NCBI GenBank assembly: GCA_034769895.1
Contig: CM068372.1
Span: 370,159,258-370,223,257 of the forward strand
Origin: Magicicada septendecula
Lineage: Eukaryota; Arthropoda; Insecta; Hemiptera; Cicadidae
Direction of reading: 5' to 3'
Length of the DNA stretch: 64,000 nt
The position numbers and the translations under genes were made by a program. Below are positions 21,892 to 34,560 of this stretch, one piece after another. Under the pieces are notes generated by a model. It saw only the letters and a list, made by a program, of their open reading frames with translations. It was not told the DNA's origin and did not search any database. How positions within the stretch are numbered: the stretch's first letter is position 1; each line of letters opens with the position of its first letter.

Positions 21892-22860
21892 CGAGGTGTG
21901 GTCAAAAAGTATCCGTAGTATTTGTACTGCCAATACCAAGTCAGCTGACTTGGTTTCAAAAAAACGACACATATGTTTACAGTATACTAAATACTCAGTG
22001 TAAGTTTTATAAGAACAGCTTATTTACAAACAGCTTATTGGTTTGTTTACAAATGACCATTGTTGTGTTGTGGGTTAGTCTCATTTGACGCATTTACCAT
22101 GTCAGAAAAAACTGATCGCAGAATTTGTATCAGATTTCGTAAAAAAGTCGGTGAAACATGTAAAAGAAGATACATTTCAAAAGTTACAAAAAGTTTATGG
22201 GGATGAGTGTACGAGTCGTACACAGGTTTATGAGTGGTTTAAGCCCTTTGAAGATGGGCGTGAAAGTGTTGAGAGTGACGAGTGTTCAGTAAGGGCTTTA
22301 ACGAGCAAGACTGACCACAACGTTGAGCTTGTGCGTGCTGCTGTGCGAGAAACCGCCGAATCGCCATTCGTTAGCTAGCAGATGATTTATATATTAGTTA
22401 TAGATCAGTTCAGTTCATTCTTACTGATGAGTTGCGAATGAGACGTGTTTCTGCAAAGTTTGTACAATAAGTGCTCTCGACTGAAAAGATGCCCGAGTGG
22501 CAGACGCTCAAGATCTGCTTGAATGTGCTAAAAAAGATGAGAACTTCATTAAAACCTTCGTAACGGGTGATGAATCATGCGTTTATGGATACGAACCAGA
22601 AACTAAGGCCCAGTCTTTAATTGTGGAAGACGACAAATTCTTCAAGAGAAAAAAAGGCAAAACAGAGCTGATGAAAAGTCAAAACTATGCTCACACTTTC
22701 CTTTGATCACAAGGTGAGTGTTCATCATGAATATGCTACAGCAGGCCAAACAGTAAACCACGTACATTTCTGTTTTGAGGCGGGTAATGGATACGATTAG
22801 GCGAAAAAGGTCAGACGGTGAATCGTGGCTTCAACACGACAATGCACCTGCAGATTCGGC
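21892..22860 (+). pseudogene. Mariner element, decayed
   Basis: It starts at a TA with a mariner-type end (CGAGGTGTGGTCAAAAAGTA). The transposase is broken into frames: 22085-22378, with the helix-turn-helix region (YGDECTSRTQVYEWFKPFED), and 22497-22706, with the first catalytic Asp in FVTGDESCVYGYEPETKAQS. Between 22720 and 22860 other frames give TAGQTVNHVHF and LQHDNAPADSA, which carries the second Asp of the DD34D triad. Homology ends abruptly near 22860 and no 3' terminal repeat was found. Several frameshifts and stops make it inactive. Confidence 0.88.
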
Positions 22861-23361
22861 TTATTGATTCTTGATGAGGAGGTCACGAAAGCTCTTGGTC
22901 TTTCTTAACTCTTGACTAAAAGAACTCACACACACTTGCTCCTCCGTCATCGAGTTCTTCTTGGACTTAGAGGATTGCCCATGGCCATTGGTTTGAAGGT
23001 CCTTACCTACACACCTCGTGTAAGTTCCACGTTTATTGGTGGACATGCAGGATCGTGTAGTCCAGTTGTGAATTCATTGAAGTTGCCAACCTCTATGTTG
23101 TTGACGCCCTCGACTTTTGTAGTGACAAAAAGAAGTTTCAATTGCCAGTGAGGAATGGCATTTTCTGACTGCACGTGTTTGATCTGACACATTCATTTTG
23201 TGCGTGACTTGTCAGAGGCGCAGTAGCCTACTTAGAATTTAGTATGTTTTTTCTTGTCACAGACATATTCTTACTTGACACGATAAATCCCTCAGATTTA
23301 TGTTTTTTTTTAAGTGCCATACACTAAGGTTCTAAGAACCGTTCTATCACACTTGTCCCCT
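22861..23361. other. Sequence between mariner and hAT, nothing recognised
   Basis: Open frames exist on both strands but I recognise no family. It may be an insertion that truncated the mariner. Confidence 0.4.
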
Positions 23362-23811
23362 GTTCCTCTCAGGCACGGATCCACGAGGGAAATCCCCCCC
23401 CCCCAATTGTCACATCAGACGAAATTGTTTTCATCGTCTTGTGATTGTAGAATGGTTTTGTGATTATGAATACAATACACAATTCACATGACGTTATGTA
23501 GGTTCATATTTTTCTCTAAATTGTAACTGTACCTTACTACCATGTTATTGTTTGATACATAACTTTAATGAGCAGTGTATTTTAAACTGTAAGTGAAACT
23601 AAAGACCAATGAACTGACAAACACAGATATGATTTTATACTTGTATGTTCATACATTTATTGTTTCGATAGTAACACACTGTATTTTTATCTTCACTGAT
23701 TCCCATCATTTATACTTCAGTGCTTTAAAGAATGGTCCAACTTTTCATATCTCCCCCCCCAAAAAGTCAACTCCCCCCTGAATTTTTGCAGGATCCGCTC
23801 CTGGTTCCTCT
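23362..23811. mobile_element. Non-autonomous hAT with 8-bp target duplication
   Basis: The element spans 23370-23803 (434 bp). It begins CAGGCACGGATCC and ends GGATCCGCTCCTG, so the ends are short imperfect inverted repeats of hAT type. It is bracketed by an exact 8-bp duplication, GTTCCTCT, at 23362-23369 and 23804-23811. C-runs lie inside each end. The interior has no transposase; it depends on a relative for movement. The exact duplication suggests a fairly recent insertion. Confidence 0.92.
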
Positions 23812-24642
23812 ACTGGGTGTCCTTCTGACCCAGTGGGTGGATCGGCAGGTTGTAGGGATGTGTGGGAGCCCTGTAAAGTTAAAAAATGATGATTATTATT
23901 ATTTTGTTTTCTTTAGTTTTGAGTTGGGTACAACGCTCCGTCGGGTTCTTACGTCTTAGCTGTAGACGTTGCTGCCACGATCACATACTTGTTCCGCCTC
24001 GACATGTCTCCGTGACTCTAATCCGAAACCGTGATATCACAAGTACGCCCAGCAACACGTCTTGCGTGGTCATATTGTTACGACAATTACGGAACGCTCT
24101 CGAACAGTCGAGAGTGTCGTTCTACACGATTCTCGGTTGGCCGAGCAGGTGCAGCGCCTCTGTCAACGCCGTGCAGTAAAGTACCATTCAAGACTGTTCT
24201 AGTACTTGTAACTACGAAAATCATGCTGGGACACCGCCAAAAGAATTGAAAATTATTCTTGAACATCCACGGGATAAGCAACAGCGGCTGGGTTAGTTAG
24301 TTAATTACACCTGGCGAGATTGTAGAGCGCGGTCCAAGTGGTTGTTGTGGAAAGTGATAACTGTGTTATAATTAGTGCGGAACTCTTAATAGTTGACATT
24401 ATTATTGCGTGTGGACATATTTAACTTGAATTACTGTATGAGAGTACCATATTGATAACAAATTGTTATATATGGCTAATTATAAAGTTGGTAATTAGTG
24501 ACTTCTTCGGTGTCTGTATTTTGTTTCCACTGTACCATACGACGATCCGTGAGACCGTCGTAACAATATCTTTTGCGTGCTACTGTTATTTCAACATCGG
24601 ACATTCTGGTCCTTTGTTTAAGCATTTATTTTATTTTATTTT
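23812..24642. other. No gene recognised
   Basis: Moderate GC at 23930-24340 but no recognisable protein or RNA gene. It ends in ATTTT repeats next to the composite repeat. Confidence 0.4.
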
Positions 24643-25871
24643 ACTTCCATATTCCTTAAGGAATGGAAGTATGGTGATGGCAAAAAAATCGTGTTCGAGA
24701 TTATTGCAGATTCTGATTCTACTACACTCAAAACATGAAAAAAAGTCGTTTTCCGAAAAGTGTCTGTGTGTGTGTGTCTGTCTGTCTGTGTGTCTGTCTG
24801 TGTGTCTGTCTGTGTGTCTGTCTGTCTGTCTGTAGATTTTTTTTTTTTGGCAAACGATAACTGCCGCAAATTCAAACAGAATCAAATAATTTTCTGCATG
24901 CAGCCCTGATTTGCAGAGTACTCGCGACCTATTGTTTTTGGTGAAGATCGGTTGAGGGAAAGGGGTAGTTTACCGGCAACGTTTTTTTAACAAGGGTATT
25001 TTTTATGGCAAACGATAACAGCCGCAAATTCACACAGAATCAAATAATGTTTTGTATACAGCCCTGATTTGTAGAGTACTCAAGACCTATTGTTTTTGGT
25101 GAAGATCGGTTAAGGGAAAGGGGTAGTTTACCTGTAACGTTTTATGTTTTAACAAGGGTATTTCCTATGGCAAACGATAACAGCCGCAAATTCAAACAGA
25201 ATCAAAAGATTATTTGCATACAGCCCTAAGTTGTAGAGCTCTCAAGACCTATTGTTTTTGGTGAAGATCGGTTGAGGGAAAGGGGTAGTTTACCTGCAAC
25301 GTTTTTTTAACAAGGGTATTTTCTATGGCAAACGATAACAGCCGCAAATTCAAACAGAATCAAATAATGTTTTGCATACAGCCCTGATTTGTAGAGTACT
25401 CAAGACCTATTGTTTTTGGTGAAGATCGGTTAAGGGGAAGGGGTAGTTTACCTGCAACGTTTTTTTATCAAGCGTATTTTCTATGGCAAACAATAACAGC
25501 CGCAAATTCAAACAGAATCAAATAATTTTTTGCATACATCCCTGAATTGTAGAGGTCTCAATGACTTTCGATTTTGGTGAAGATCGGTTAAGGGGAAGGG
25601 GTAGTTTACCGGCAACCTTTTTCGTTTTAACAAGAGTAAAGTACTTGAAAATTTATTTAAACTTTTTGAAACACTGGTAATTGTTAAAAATAAAATAATT
25701 TTGTTGCCAGGCAATAAAATTATAATTTTTTCATTTTAATGTAATATAATATTTTTCATTTAATACAGCAATAAAAAAGCAGGTAAGACAGCCTGGCTGT
25801 TTGGCTGAAAATGATTTTAAATATAAATCTTAGAATATGGAAGTCATGTATGGTTCTCCATACCGATATTT
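24643..25871 (+). repeat. Composite repeat unit 1: head, (TCTG)n, about five monomers, tail
   Basis: The head is a palindrome (TTCCATATTCCTTAAGGAA) followed by GGAAGTATGGTGATGGC, a TTATTGCAGATTCTGATTCT segment and a (TGTC)n tract at about 24768-24832. Then come about five direct repeats of 158-162 bp, each with GGCAAACGATAACAGCCGC, GCATACAGCCCTGA, TTTTTGGTGAAGATCGGTT and GGGGTAGTTTACC. The tail begins AACAAGAGTAAAGTACTTGA and ends GGTTCTCCATACCGATATTT. Monomer starts measured at 25005, 25167, 25325 and 25483 give the period. Confidence 0.92.
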
Positions 25872-26688
25872 ACTTCCATATTACTTCCATGTTCCTTAAG
25901 GAAATGGAAGTATGGTGATGGCAAAAAAAATCGTGTTCGAGATTATTGCAGAATATGATTGTACTACACTCAAAACATGAAAAAAAGTCATTTTTCGAAA
26001 AGTGTCTGTGTGTGTGTCTGTGTGTCTGTAGATTTTTTTCTATGGCAAACGATAACAGCCGCAAATTCGAACAGAATCAAATAATTTTTTGCATACAGCC
26101 CTGATTTATAGAGTACTCGCGACCTATTGTTTTTGGTGAAGATCGGTTGAGGGAAAGGGGTAGTTTACCGGCAACAGTTTTTTTTTATCAAGGGTAATTT
26201 TGTTGGTTTGGCAAACGATAACAGCCGCAAATTCAAACAGAATCAAATAATGTTTCGCATACAGCCCTAAAATTTCGAGTTCTCAAGATCTGTCGATTTT
26301 GGTAAAGATCGTTTAAGAGAAAGGGGTAGTTTACCTGCAACGTTTTATGTTTTAACAAGGGTATTTTCTATGGCAAACGATAACAGCCGCAAATTCAAAC
26401 ATAATCAAATAATGTTTTGCATACTGCCCTGAATTGTAGAGTTCTCAGGACCTTTTGTTTTTGGTGAAGATCGGTTAAGGGAAAGGGGTAGTTTACCTGC
26501 AACGTTTTATGTTTTAAAAGGGTATTTTCTATGGCAAACGATAAGAGCTGCAAATTCAAACAGAATCAAATACGTTTTTGCATACAGCCCTGATTTCTTG
26601 AGTACTAAAGATCTATTGTTTTTGGTGAAGATCGTTTAAGGGAAAGGGGTAGTTTACCTGCCACATTGTTTGTTTTATCAAGGGTATT
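25872..26688 (+). repeat. Composite repeat unit 2 (tail missing)
   Basis: The head follows directly on the tail of unit 1 (CCGATATTT then ACTTCCATA), with a shorter TGTC tract and four monomers. It passes into the next head without a tail. Confidence 0.9.
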
Positions 26689-26815
26689 ACTTCCATATTC
26701 CTTAAGGAATGGAAGTATGGTGATGGCAAAAAAAATCGTGTTCGAGATTATTGCAGATTCTGATTCTACTACACTCAAAACATGAAAAAAAGTCGTTTTC
26801 CTAAAAGTGTCTGTG

Positions 26816-26850
<35 letters not shown>

Positions 26851-28067
26851 GTGTCTGTCTGTCTGTAGATTTTTTTTCTATGGCAAACGATAACTGCCGC
26901 AAATTCAAACAGAATCAAATAATTTTTTGCATGCAGCCCTGATTTGCAGAGTACTCGCGACCTATTGTTTTTGGTGAAGATCGGTTGAGGGAAAGGGGTA
27001 GTTTACCTGCAACGGTTTTTTTTTTAGCAAGGGTAATTTTGTTTGTTTGGCAAACGATAACAGCCGCAAATTCAAACAGAATAAAATAATGTTTCGCATA
27101 CAGCCCTGAATTGTAGAGTTCTCAAGATCTGTTGATTTTGGTGAAGATCGGTTAAGGGAAAGGGGTAGTTTACCTGTAACGTTTTATGTTTTATCAAGGG
27201 TATTTCCTATGGCAAACGATAACAGCCGCAAATTCAAACAGAATCAAAAGATTATTTGCATACAGCCATAAATTGTAGAGTTCTCAAGACCTATTGTTTT
27301 TGGTGAAGATCGGTTGAGGGAAAGGGGTAGTTTACCTGCAACGTTTTTTTAACAAGGGTATTTTCTATGGCAAACGATAACAGCCGCAAATTCAAACAGA
27401 ATCAAATAATGTTTTGCATACAACCCTGATTTGTAGAGTACTCAAGACCTATTGTTTTTGGTGAAGATCGGTTAAGGGGAAGGGGTAGTTTACCTGCAAC
27501 GTTTTTTTATCAAGCGTATTTTCTATGGAAAACGATAACAGCCGCAAATTCAAACAGAATCAAACAATTTTTTGCATACGTCACTAAATTGTAGAGGTCT
27601 CAATGACTTTCGATTTTGGTGAAGATCGGTTAAGGGGAAGGGGTAGTTTACCGGCAACCTTTTACGTTTTATTTTCTATGGCAAACGATAACAGCCGCAA
27701 ATTCAAACAGAATCAAATAATTTTTTGCATACGTCCCTGAATTGTAGAGGTCTCAATGACTTTCGATTTTGGTGAAGATCGGTTAAGGGGAAGGGGTAGT
27801 TTACCTGCAACCTTTTACGTTTTAACAAGAGTAAAGTACTTGAAAATTTATTTAAACTTTTTGAAACAATGGTAATTGTTAAAAATAAAATAATTTTGTT
27901 GCCAGGCAATAAAATTATAATTTTTTCATTTTAATGTAATATAATATTTTTCATTTAATACAGCAATAAAAAGGCAGGTAAGACACAGCCTGGCTGTTTG
28001 GCTGAAAATGATTTTAAATATAAATCTTAGAATATGGAAGTCATGTATGGTTCTCCATACCGATATT
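26689..28067 (+). repeat. Composite repeat unit 3, left arm of a large inversion
   Basis: Head, (TCTG)n, about six monomers and a full tail ending CCATACCGATATT at 28067. The next base starts the reverse complement of the tail's first part. Confidence 0.9.
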
Positions 28068-29239
28068 AACAATTACCATTGTTTCAAAAAGTTTAAATGA
28101 ATTTTCAAGTACTTTACTCTTGTTAAAACGTAAAAGGTTGCAGGTAAACTACCCCTTCCCCTTAACCGATCTTCACGAAAATCAAAAGTCCTTGCGACCT
28201 CTACAATTCAGGGATGTATGCAAAAAATTATTTGATTCTGTTTGAATTTGCGGCTGTTATCGTTTGCCATAGAAAATAAAACGTAAAAGGTTGCCGGTAA
28301 ACTACCCCTTCCCCTTAACCGATCTTCACCAAAATCGAAAGTCATTGAGACCTCTACAATTCAGGGACGTATGCAAAATATTGTTTGATTCTGTTTGAAT
28401 TTGTGGCTGTTATCGTTTTCCATAGAAAATACGCTTGATAAAAAAACGTTGCAGGTAAACTACCCCTTCCCCTTAACCGATCTTCACCAAAATCGAAAGT
28501 CATTGAGACCTCTACAATTCAGGGACGTATACAAAATATTGTTTGATTCTGTTTGAATTTGCGGCTGTTATCGTTTTCCATAGAAAATACGCTTGATAAA
28601 AAAACGTTGCAGGTAAACTACCCCTTTCCCTTAACCGATCTTCACCAAAAACGATAGGTCTTGAGTACTCTACAAATCAGGGTTGTATGCAAAACATTAT
28701 TTGATTCTGTTTGAATTTGCGGCTGTTATCGTTTGCCATAGAAAATACCCTTGTTAAAAAAACGTTGCAGGTAAACTACCCCTTTCCCTCAACCGATCTT
28801 CACCAAAAACAATAGGTCTTGAGAACTCTACAATTTATGGCTGTATGCAAATAATCTTTTGATTCTGTTTGAATTTGCGGCTGTTATCGTTTGCCATAGG
28901 AAATACCCTTGATAAAACATAAAACGTTACAGGTAAACTACCCCTTTCCCTTAACCGATCTTCACCAAAATCAACAGATCTTGAGAACTCTACAATTCAG
29001 GGCTGTATGCGAAACATTATTTGATTCTGTTTGAATTTGCGGCTGTTATCGTTTGCCAAACAAACAAAATTACCCTTGCTAAAAAAAAAACCGTTGCCGG
29101 TAAACTACCCCTTTCCCTCAACCGATCTTCACCAAAAACAATAGGTCGCGAGTACTCTGCAAATCAGGGCTGCATGCAAAAAATTATTTGATTCTGTTTG
29201 AATTTGCGGCAGTTATCGTTTGCCATAGAAAAAAAATCT

Positions 29240-29294
<55 letters not shown>

Positions 29295-29422
29295 CACAGA
29301 CACTTTTCGGAAAACGACTTTTTTTCATGTTTTGAGTGTAGTAGAATCAGAATCTGCAATAATCTCGAACACGATTTTTTTTGCCATCACCATACTTCCA
29401 TTCCTTAAGGAATATGGAAGTA
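28068..29422 (-). repeat. Composite repeat unit 4, inverted
   Basis: A minus-strand copy: partial tail, about seven monomers, a (CAGA)n tract at about 29238-29290 and the head palindrome ending at 29422. With unit 3 it forms a tail-to-tail inverted repeat of more than 2.6 kb. Confidence 0.92.
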
Positions 29423-29499
29423 AAAATAAAACAATTTTGTTGCTAGGCAATAAAATTATAATTTTTTTATTTTAATGTAAATTATGTATGAGTTAATAT

Positions 29500-29502
<3 letters not shown>

Positions 29503-29532
<30 letters not shown>
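29503..29532. repeat. (TA)n microsatellite
   Basis: A pure TA run of about 30 bp between composite units. Confidence 0.95.
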
Positions 29533-29535
<3 letters not shown>

Positions 29536-29672
29536 CTTCTGTACGTGTGTATGTCACTGAACTCCTCCATGCATAAATAATATATCGTTCGTGGCAGGTA
29601 AGCATATCTCAGTTATGTAATGTTTACGTTTCCATTTTATTATTATGCCTACAGCAATAAAAAGGCAGGTAA

Positions 29673-30290
<618 letters not shown>

Positions 30291-30445
30291 CAAACGATAA
30301 CAGCCGCAAATTCAAACAAAATCACATAATATTTTGCATATAGCCCTGAATTATAGAGTTCTCAAGACCTATTGTTTTTGGTGAAGATCGGTTAAGGGAA
30401 AGGGGTAGTTTACCAGCAACGGTTTTTTTATCAAGGGTAATTTTT

Positions 30446-32168
30446 ACTTCCATATTCCTTAAGGAATGGAAGTATGGTGATGGCAAAAAAAATCGTGTTC
30501 GAGATTATTGCAGATTCTGATTCTACTACACTCAAAACATGAAAAAAAGTCGTTTTCCGAAAAGTGTCTGTGTGTCTGTCTGTCTGTCTGTCTGTCTGTG
30601 TGTCTGTGTGTCTGTCTGTCTGTGTGTCTGTCTGTCTGTAGATTTTTTTTCTATGGCAAACGATAACTGCCGCAAATTCAAACAGAATCAAATACGTTTT
30701 TGCATACAGCCCGGTTTTGCAGAGTTCTCGCGACCTATTGTTTTTGGTGAAGATCGGTTGAGGGAAAGGGGTAGTTTACCTGCAACGGTTTTTTTTTAGC
30801 AAGGGTAATTTTGTTTGTTTGGCAAACGATAACAGCCGCAAATTCAAACAGAATCAAATAATGTTTCGCATACAGCTCTGAATTGTAGAGTTCTCAAGAC
30901 CTATTGTTTTTGGTGAAGATCGGTTAAGGGAAAGGGGTAGTTTACCTGTAACGTTTTATGTTTTAACAAGGGTATTTCCTATGGCAAACGATAACAGCCG
31001 CAAATTCAAACAGAATGAAAAGATTATTTGCATACAGCCCTAAATTGTAGAGTTCTCAATACCTTTTGTTTTTGGTGAAGATCGGTTAAGGGAAAGGGGT
31101 AGTTTACCTACAACGTTTTTTTAGCAAGGGTATTTTCTATGGCAAACGATAACAGCCGCAAATTCAAACAGAATCAAATAATTTTCTGCATACAGCCCTG
31201 ATTTGTAGAGTACTCAAGACCTATTGTTTTTGGTGAAGATCGGTTGAGGGGAAGGGGTAGTTTACCAGCAACGTTTTTTATCATGCGTATTTTCTATGGC
31301 AAACGACAACTGCCGCAAATTCAAACAGAATCAAATAATTTTTTGCATACAGCCCTGATTTGTAGAGTACTCGCGACCTATTGTTTTTGGTGAAGATCGG
31401 TTGAGGGGAAGGGGTAGTTTACCTGCAACGCTTTTTTTTATCAAGGGAAATTTTTTTTTTTTTGGCAAACGATAACAGCCGCAAATTCAAACAGAATCAA
31501 ATAATGTTTCGCATACAGCCCTGAATTGTAGATTTCTCAAGACCTATTGTTTTTGGTGAAGATCGGTTGAGGGAAAGGGGTAGTTTACCTGCAACGTTTT
31601 TTTAACAAGGGTATTTTCTATGGCAAACGATAACAGCCGCAAATTCAAACAGAATCAAATAATGTTTTGCATACAGTCCTGATTTGTAGAGTACTCAAGA
31701 CCTATTGTTTTTGGTGAAGATCGGTTAAGGGGAAGAGGTAGTTTACCTGCAACGTTTTTTTATCAAGCGTATTTTCTATGGCAAACGATAACAGCCGCAA
31801 ATTCAAACAGAATCAAATAATTTTTTGCATACCTCCCTGAATTGTAGAGGTCTCAATGACTTTCGATTTTGGTGAAGATCGGTTAAGGGGAAGGGGTAGT
31901 TTACCTCCAACCTTATACGTTTTAACAAGAGTAAAGTACTTGAAAATTTATTTAAACTTTTTGAAACAATGGTAATTGTTAAAAATAAAATAATTTTGTT
32001 GCCAGGCAATAAAATTATAATTTTTTCATTTTAATGTAATATAATATTTTTCATTTAATACAGCAATAAAAAGGCAGGTAAGGCACAGCCTGGCTGTTTG
32101 GCTGAAATTGATTTAAAATATAAATCTTAGAATATGGAAGTCATGTATGGTTCTCCATACCGATATTT
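30446..32168 (+). repeat. Composite repeat unit 5, about eight monomers
   Basis: Head, (TCTG/TGTG)n tract at about 30565-30640, about eight monomers with mixed TGATTT/TGAATT variants, and a full tail ending at 32168. A partial unit with one monomer (30291-30445) precedes it. Confidence 0.9.
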
Positions 32169-33290
32169 ACTTCCACATTTCCTTAAGGAATGGAAGTATG
32201 GTGATGGCAAAAAAAATCGTGTTCGAGATTATTGCAGATTCTGATTCTACTACACTCAAAACATGAAAAAAAGTCGTTTTCAGAAAAGTGTCTCTGTGTG
32301 TGTGTGTGTGTGTGTGTGTGTCTGTAGATTTTTTTTCTATGGCAAACGATAACTGCCGCAAATTCAAACAGAATCAAATAATTTTTTGCATACAGCCCTG
32401 ATTTGTAGAGTACTCGCGACCTATTGTTTTTGGTGAAGATCGGTTGAGGGGAAGGGGTAGTTTACCTGCAACGGTTTTTTTTATCAAGGGAAATTTTTTT
32501 TTGGCAAACGATAACAGCCGCAAATTCAAACAGACTTAAATAATGTTTCGCATACAGCCCTGAATTGTAGAGTTTTCACGACCTATTGTTTTTGGTGAAG
32601 ATCGGTTAAGGGAAAGGGGTAGTTTACCTGTAACGTTTTATGTTTTAACAAGGGTATTTCCTATGGCAAACGATAACAGCCGCAAATTCAAACAGAATCA
32701 AACGATTATTTGCATACAGCCCTAAATTGTAGAGTTCTCAAGACCTATTGTTTTTGGTGAAGATCGGTTGAGGGAAAGGGGTAGTTTACTTGCAACATTT
32801 TTTTAACAAGGGTATTTTCTATGGCAAACGATAACAGCCGCAAATTCAAACAGAATCAAATAATGTTTTGCATACAGCCCTGATTTGTAGAGTACTCAAG
32901 ACCTATTGTTTTTGGTGAAGATCTGTTAAGGGGAAGGGGTAGTTTACCTGCACCGTTTTTTTATCAAGCGTATTTTCTATGGCAAACGATAACAGCCGCA
33001 AATTCAAACAGAATCAAATAATTTTTTGCATACGTCCCTGAATTGTAGAGGTCTCAAGGGTTTTCGATTTTGGTGAAGATCGGTTAAGGGGAAGGGGTAG
33101 TTTACCTGCAACCTTTTACGTTTTAACAAGAGTAAAGTACTTGCAAATTTATTTAAACTTTTTGAAACAATGGTAATTGTTAAAAATAAAATAATTTTGT
33201 TGCCAGGCAATAAAATTAAAATTTTTTAATTTTAATGTAATATAATATTTTTCATTTAATACGGCAATAAAAAGGCAGGTAAGACACAAA
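32169..33290 (+). repeat. Composite repeat unit 6, about five monomers
   Basis: Joined directly to the tail of unit 5. The microsatellite has drifted to (TG)n. The tail switches into the extra module near 33290. Confidence 0.9.
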
Positions 33291-33614
33291 CACACAATTC
33301 ACGTTATTTCTGGACTCACTCATGTTTTTTTTTCTTACGTTTGCACGCTTTTTAAATGGAAAGTGCCGAAACCCACACCAACATAACGCGTGCAAGCCGA
33401 AAAAATGGACATCAATTTGCTTACTGGCGAAGCTAGTAGTTAATGAATGGATAGGCAAAAATCTTATCTTAAATTTTTTTTAAGGAATCACTAAAAGGAC
33501 GGTGGGTCAAATCGGACGCTGAGGTAGAGTTGCTGTAACCGAATGGTTCCACAAACAGCCGTAAGAATTTTACTAGCAGGGAATCTACAGGTTAGCGCAA
33601 CAGTGGAACTCATG

Positions 33615-34250
33615 TCTTAATGTTATTGGAGACTTCTTTTAAAATCGTTGAATAAAAAATGCTTTACAGCTCTATACGTGTGTCTATTGAACAATCCTTG
33701 TATTAGTCATACACAATAATACAACTGATTGAACTTCAAATTTTTAAACTTGATTAGTTTCTATATATATATGTTTAATGTTACAAATAATTCAAATAAC
33801 AACCTTGATCATCTGTTAGTTCAGCGGAATAACAGTGACACTTTTAATAACCGCATAAAATAAACACTTAGAAACAACACAGGCGCTTTAACTTAACTGT
33901 TTGGACCACAGAAGTGAGGCATGCCTCAATGCTCTATGTGTACAGCACGGGACAATCCCCCCTCCCTACACTTCCCTATCACACCACTACATTGCTTACA
34001 TACGATGTATACAAAAAACGCTGAGGCAAGTTCAGGTTGCCTCATTCGCTTTAAACGAACTATGCCGAATCTCACCTGTCACCATCTAGCGGTCGCTCAA
34101 TAAAGCACGTTTCGGTTTAATAAATTTGACAGTCCCAGTAACAATGTATAATCTTTACGTTATGTAGTTCATACGTATTTATAATTTTTATTCTACTGAA
34201 TTTGTTAGGGTAGGCATTGCCTCAATTGCCTCCATGTAACTTCGCCACTG
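33615..34250. mobile_element. Insertion inside the extra module
   Basis: Compared with the intact copy near 30110, the module is interrupted after CAACAGTGGAACTC. The inserted DNA is unlike the composite. Read on the minus strand, its right side begins CAGTGGCGAAGTTACATGG, a hAT-like end, with a GAGGCAAT motif repeated at both sides. Exact limits and target duplication were not resolved. Confidence 0.5.
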
Positions 34251-34349
34251 ATATATATGTGTACAACGTTATCGGCAACAAAGAAGTAGTTTTTGTTAAA
34301 ATTCCTTCCCGGGATATTTGGCCGTAGTCCAATGTTTTCTACAAAACCA

Positions 34350-34384
34350 GACGTTTCGGCAATGCCATCGACTTCCATCATCAG
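34350..34384 (-). ncRNA. Hammerhead-like motif 4 (candidate)
   Basis: Minus strand: the canonical CUGAUGA, an imperfect stem (UGGAAGU with AUUGCC), then GAAAC directly followed by GUC, the commonest hammerhead cleavage triplet. It lies in an extra module of the composite repeat; a related copy is motif 5. Confidence 0.42.
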
Positions 34385-34560
34385 TGAAAATCGAGTGCGA
34401 TAACGTGAGGTGGTATACGTTAGTGACCACAGTACTGTGGTTAAGGCTGAAGCAGTAAGTAGAAAGAAGTAGTTTCTATGGTAATATTTCATTTCGAAAA
34501 TGATTTTAAATATAAATCTTAGAATATGGAAGTCATGTATGGTTCTCCATACCGATATTT

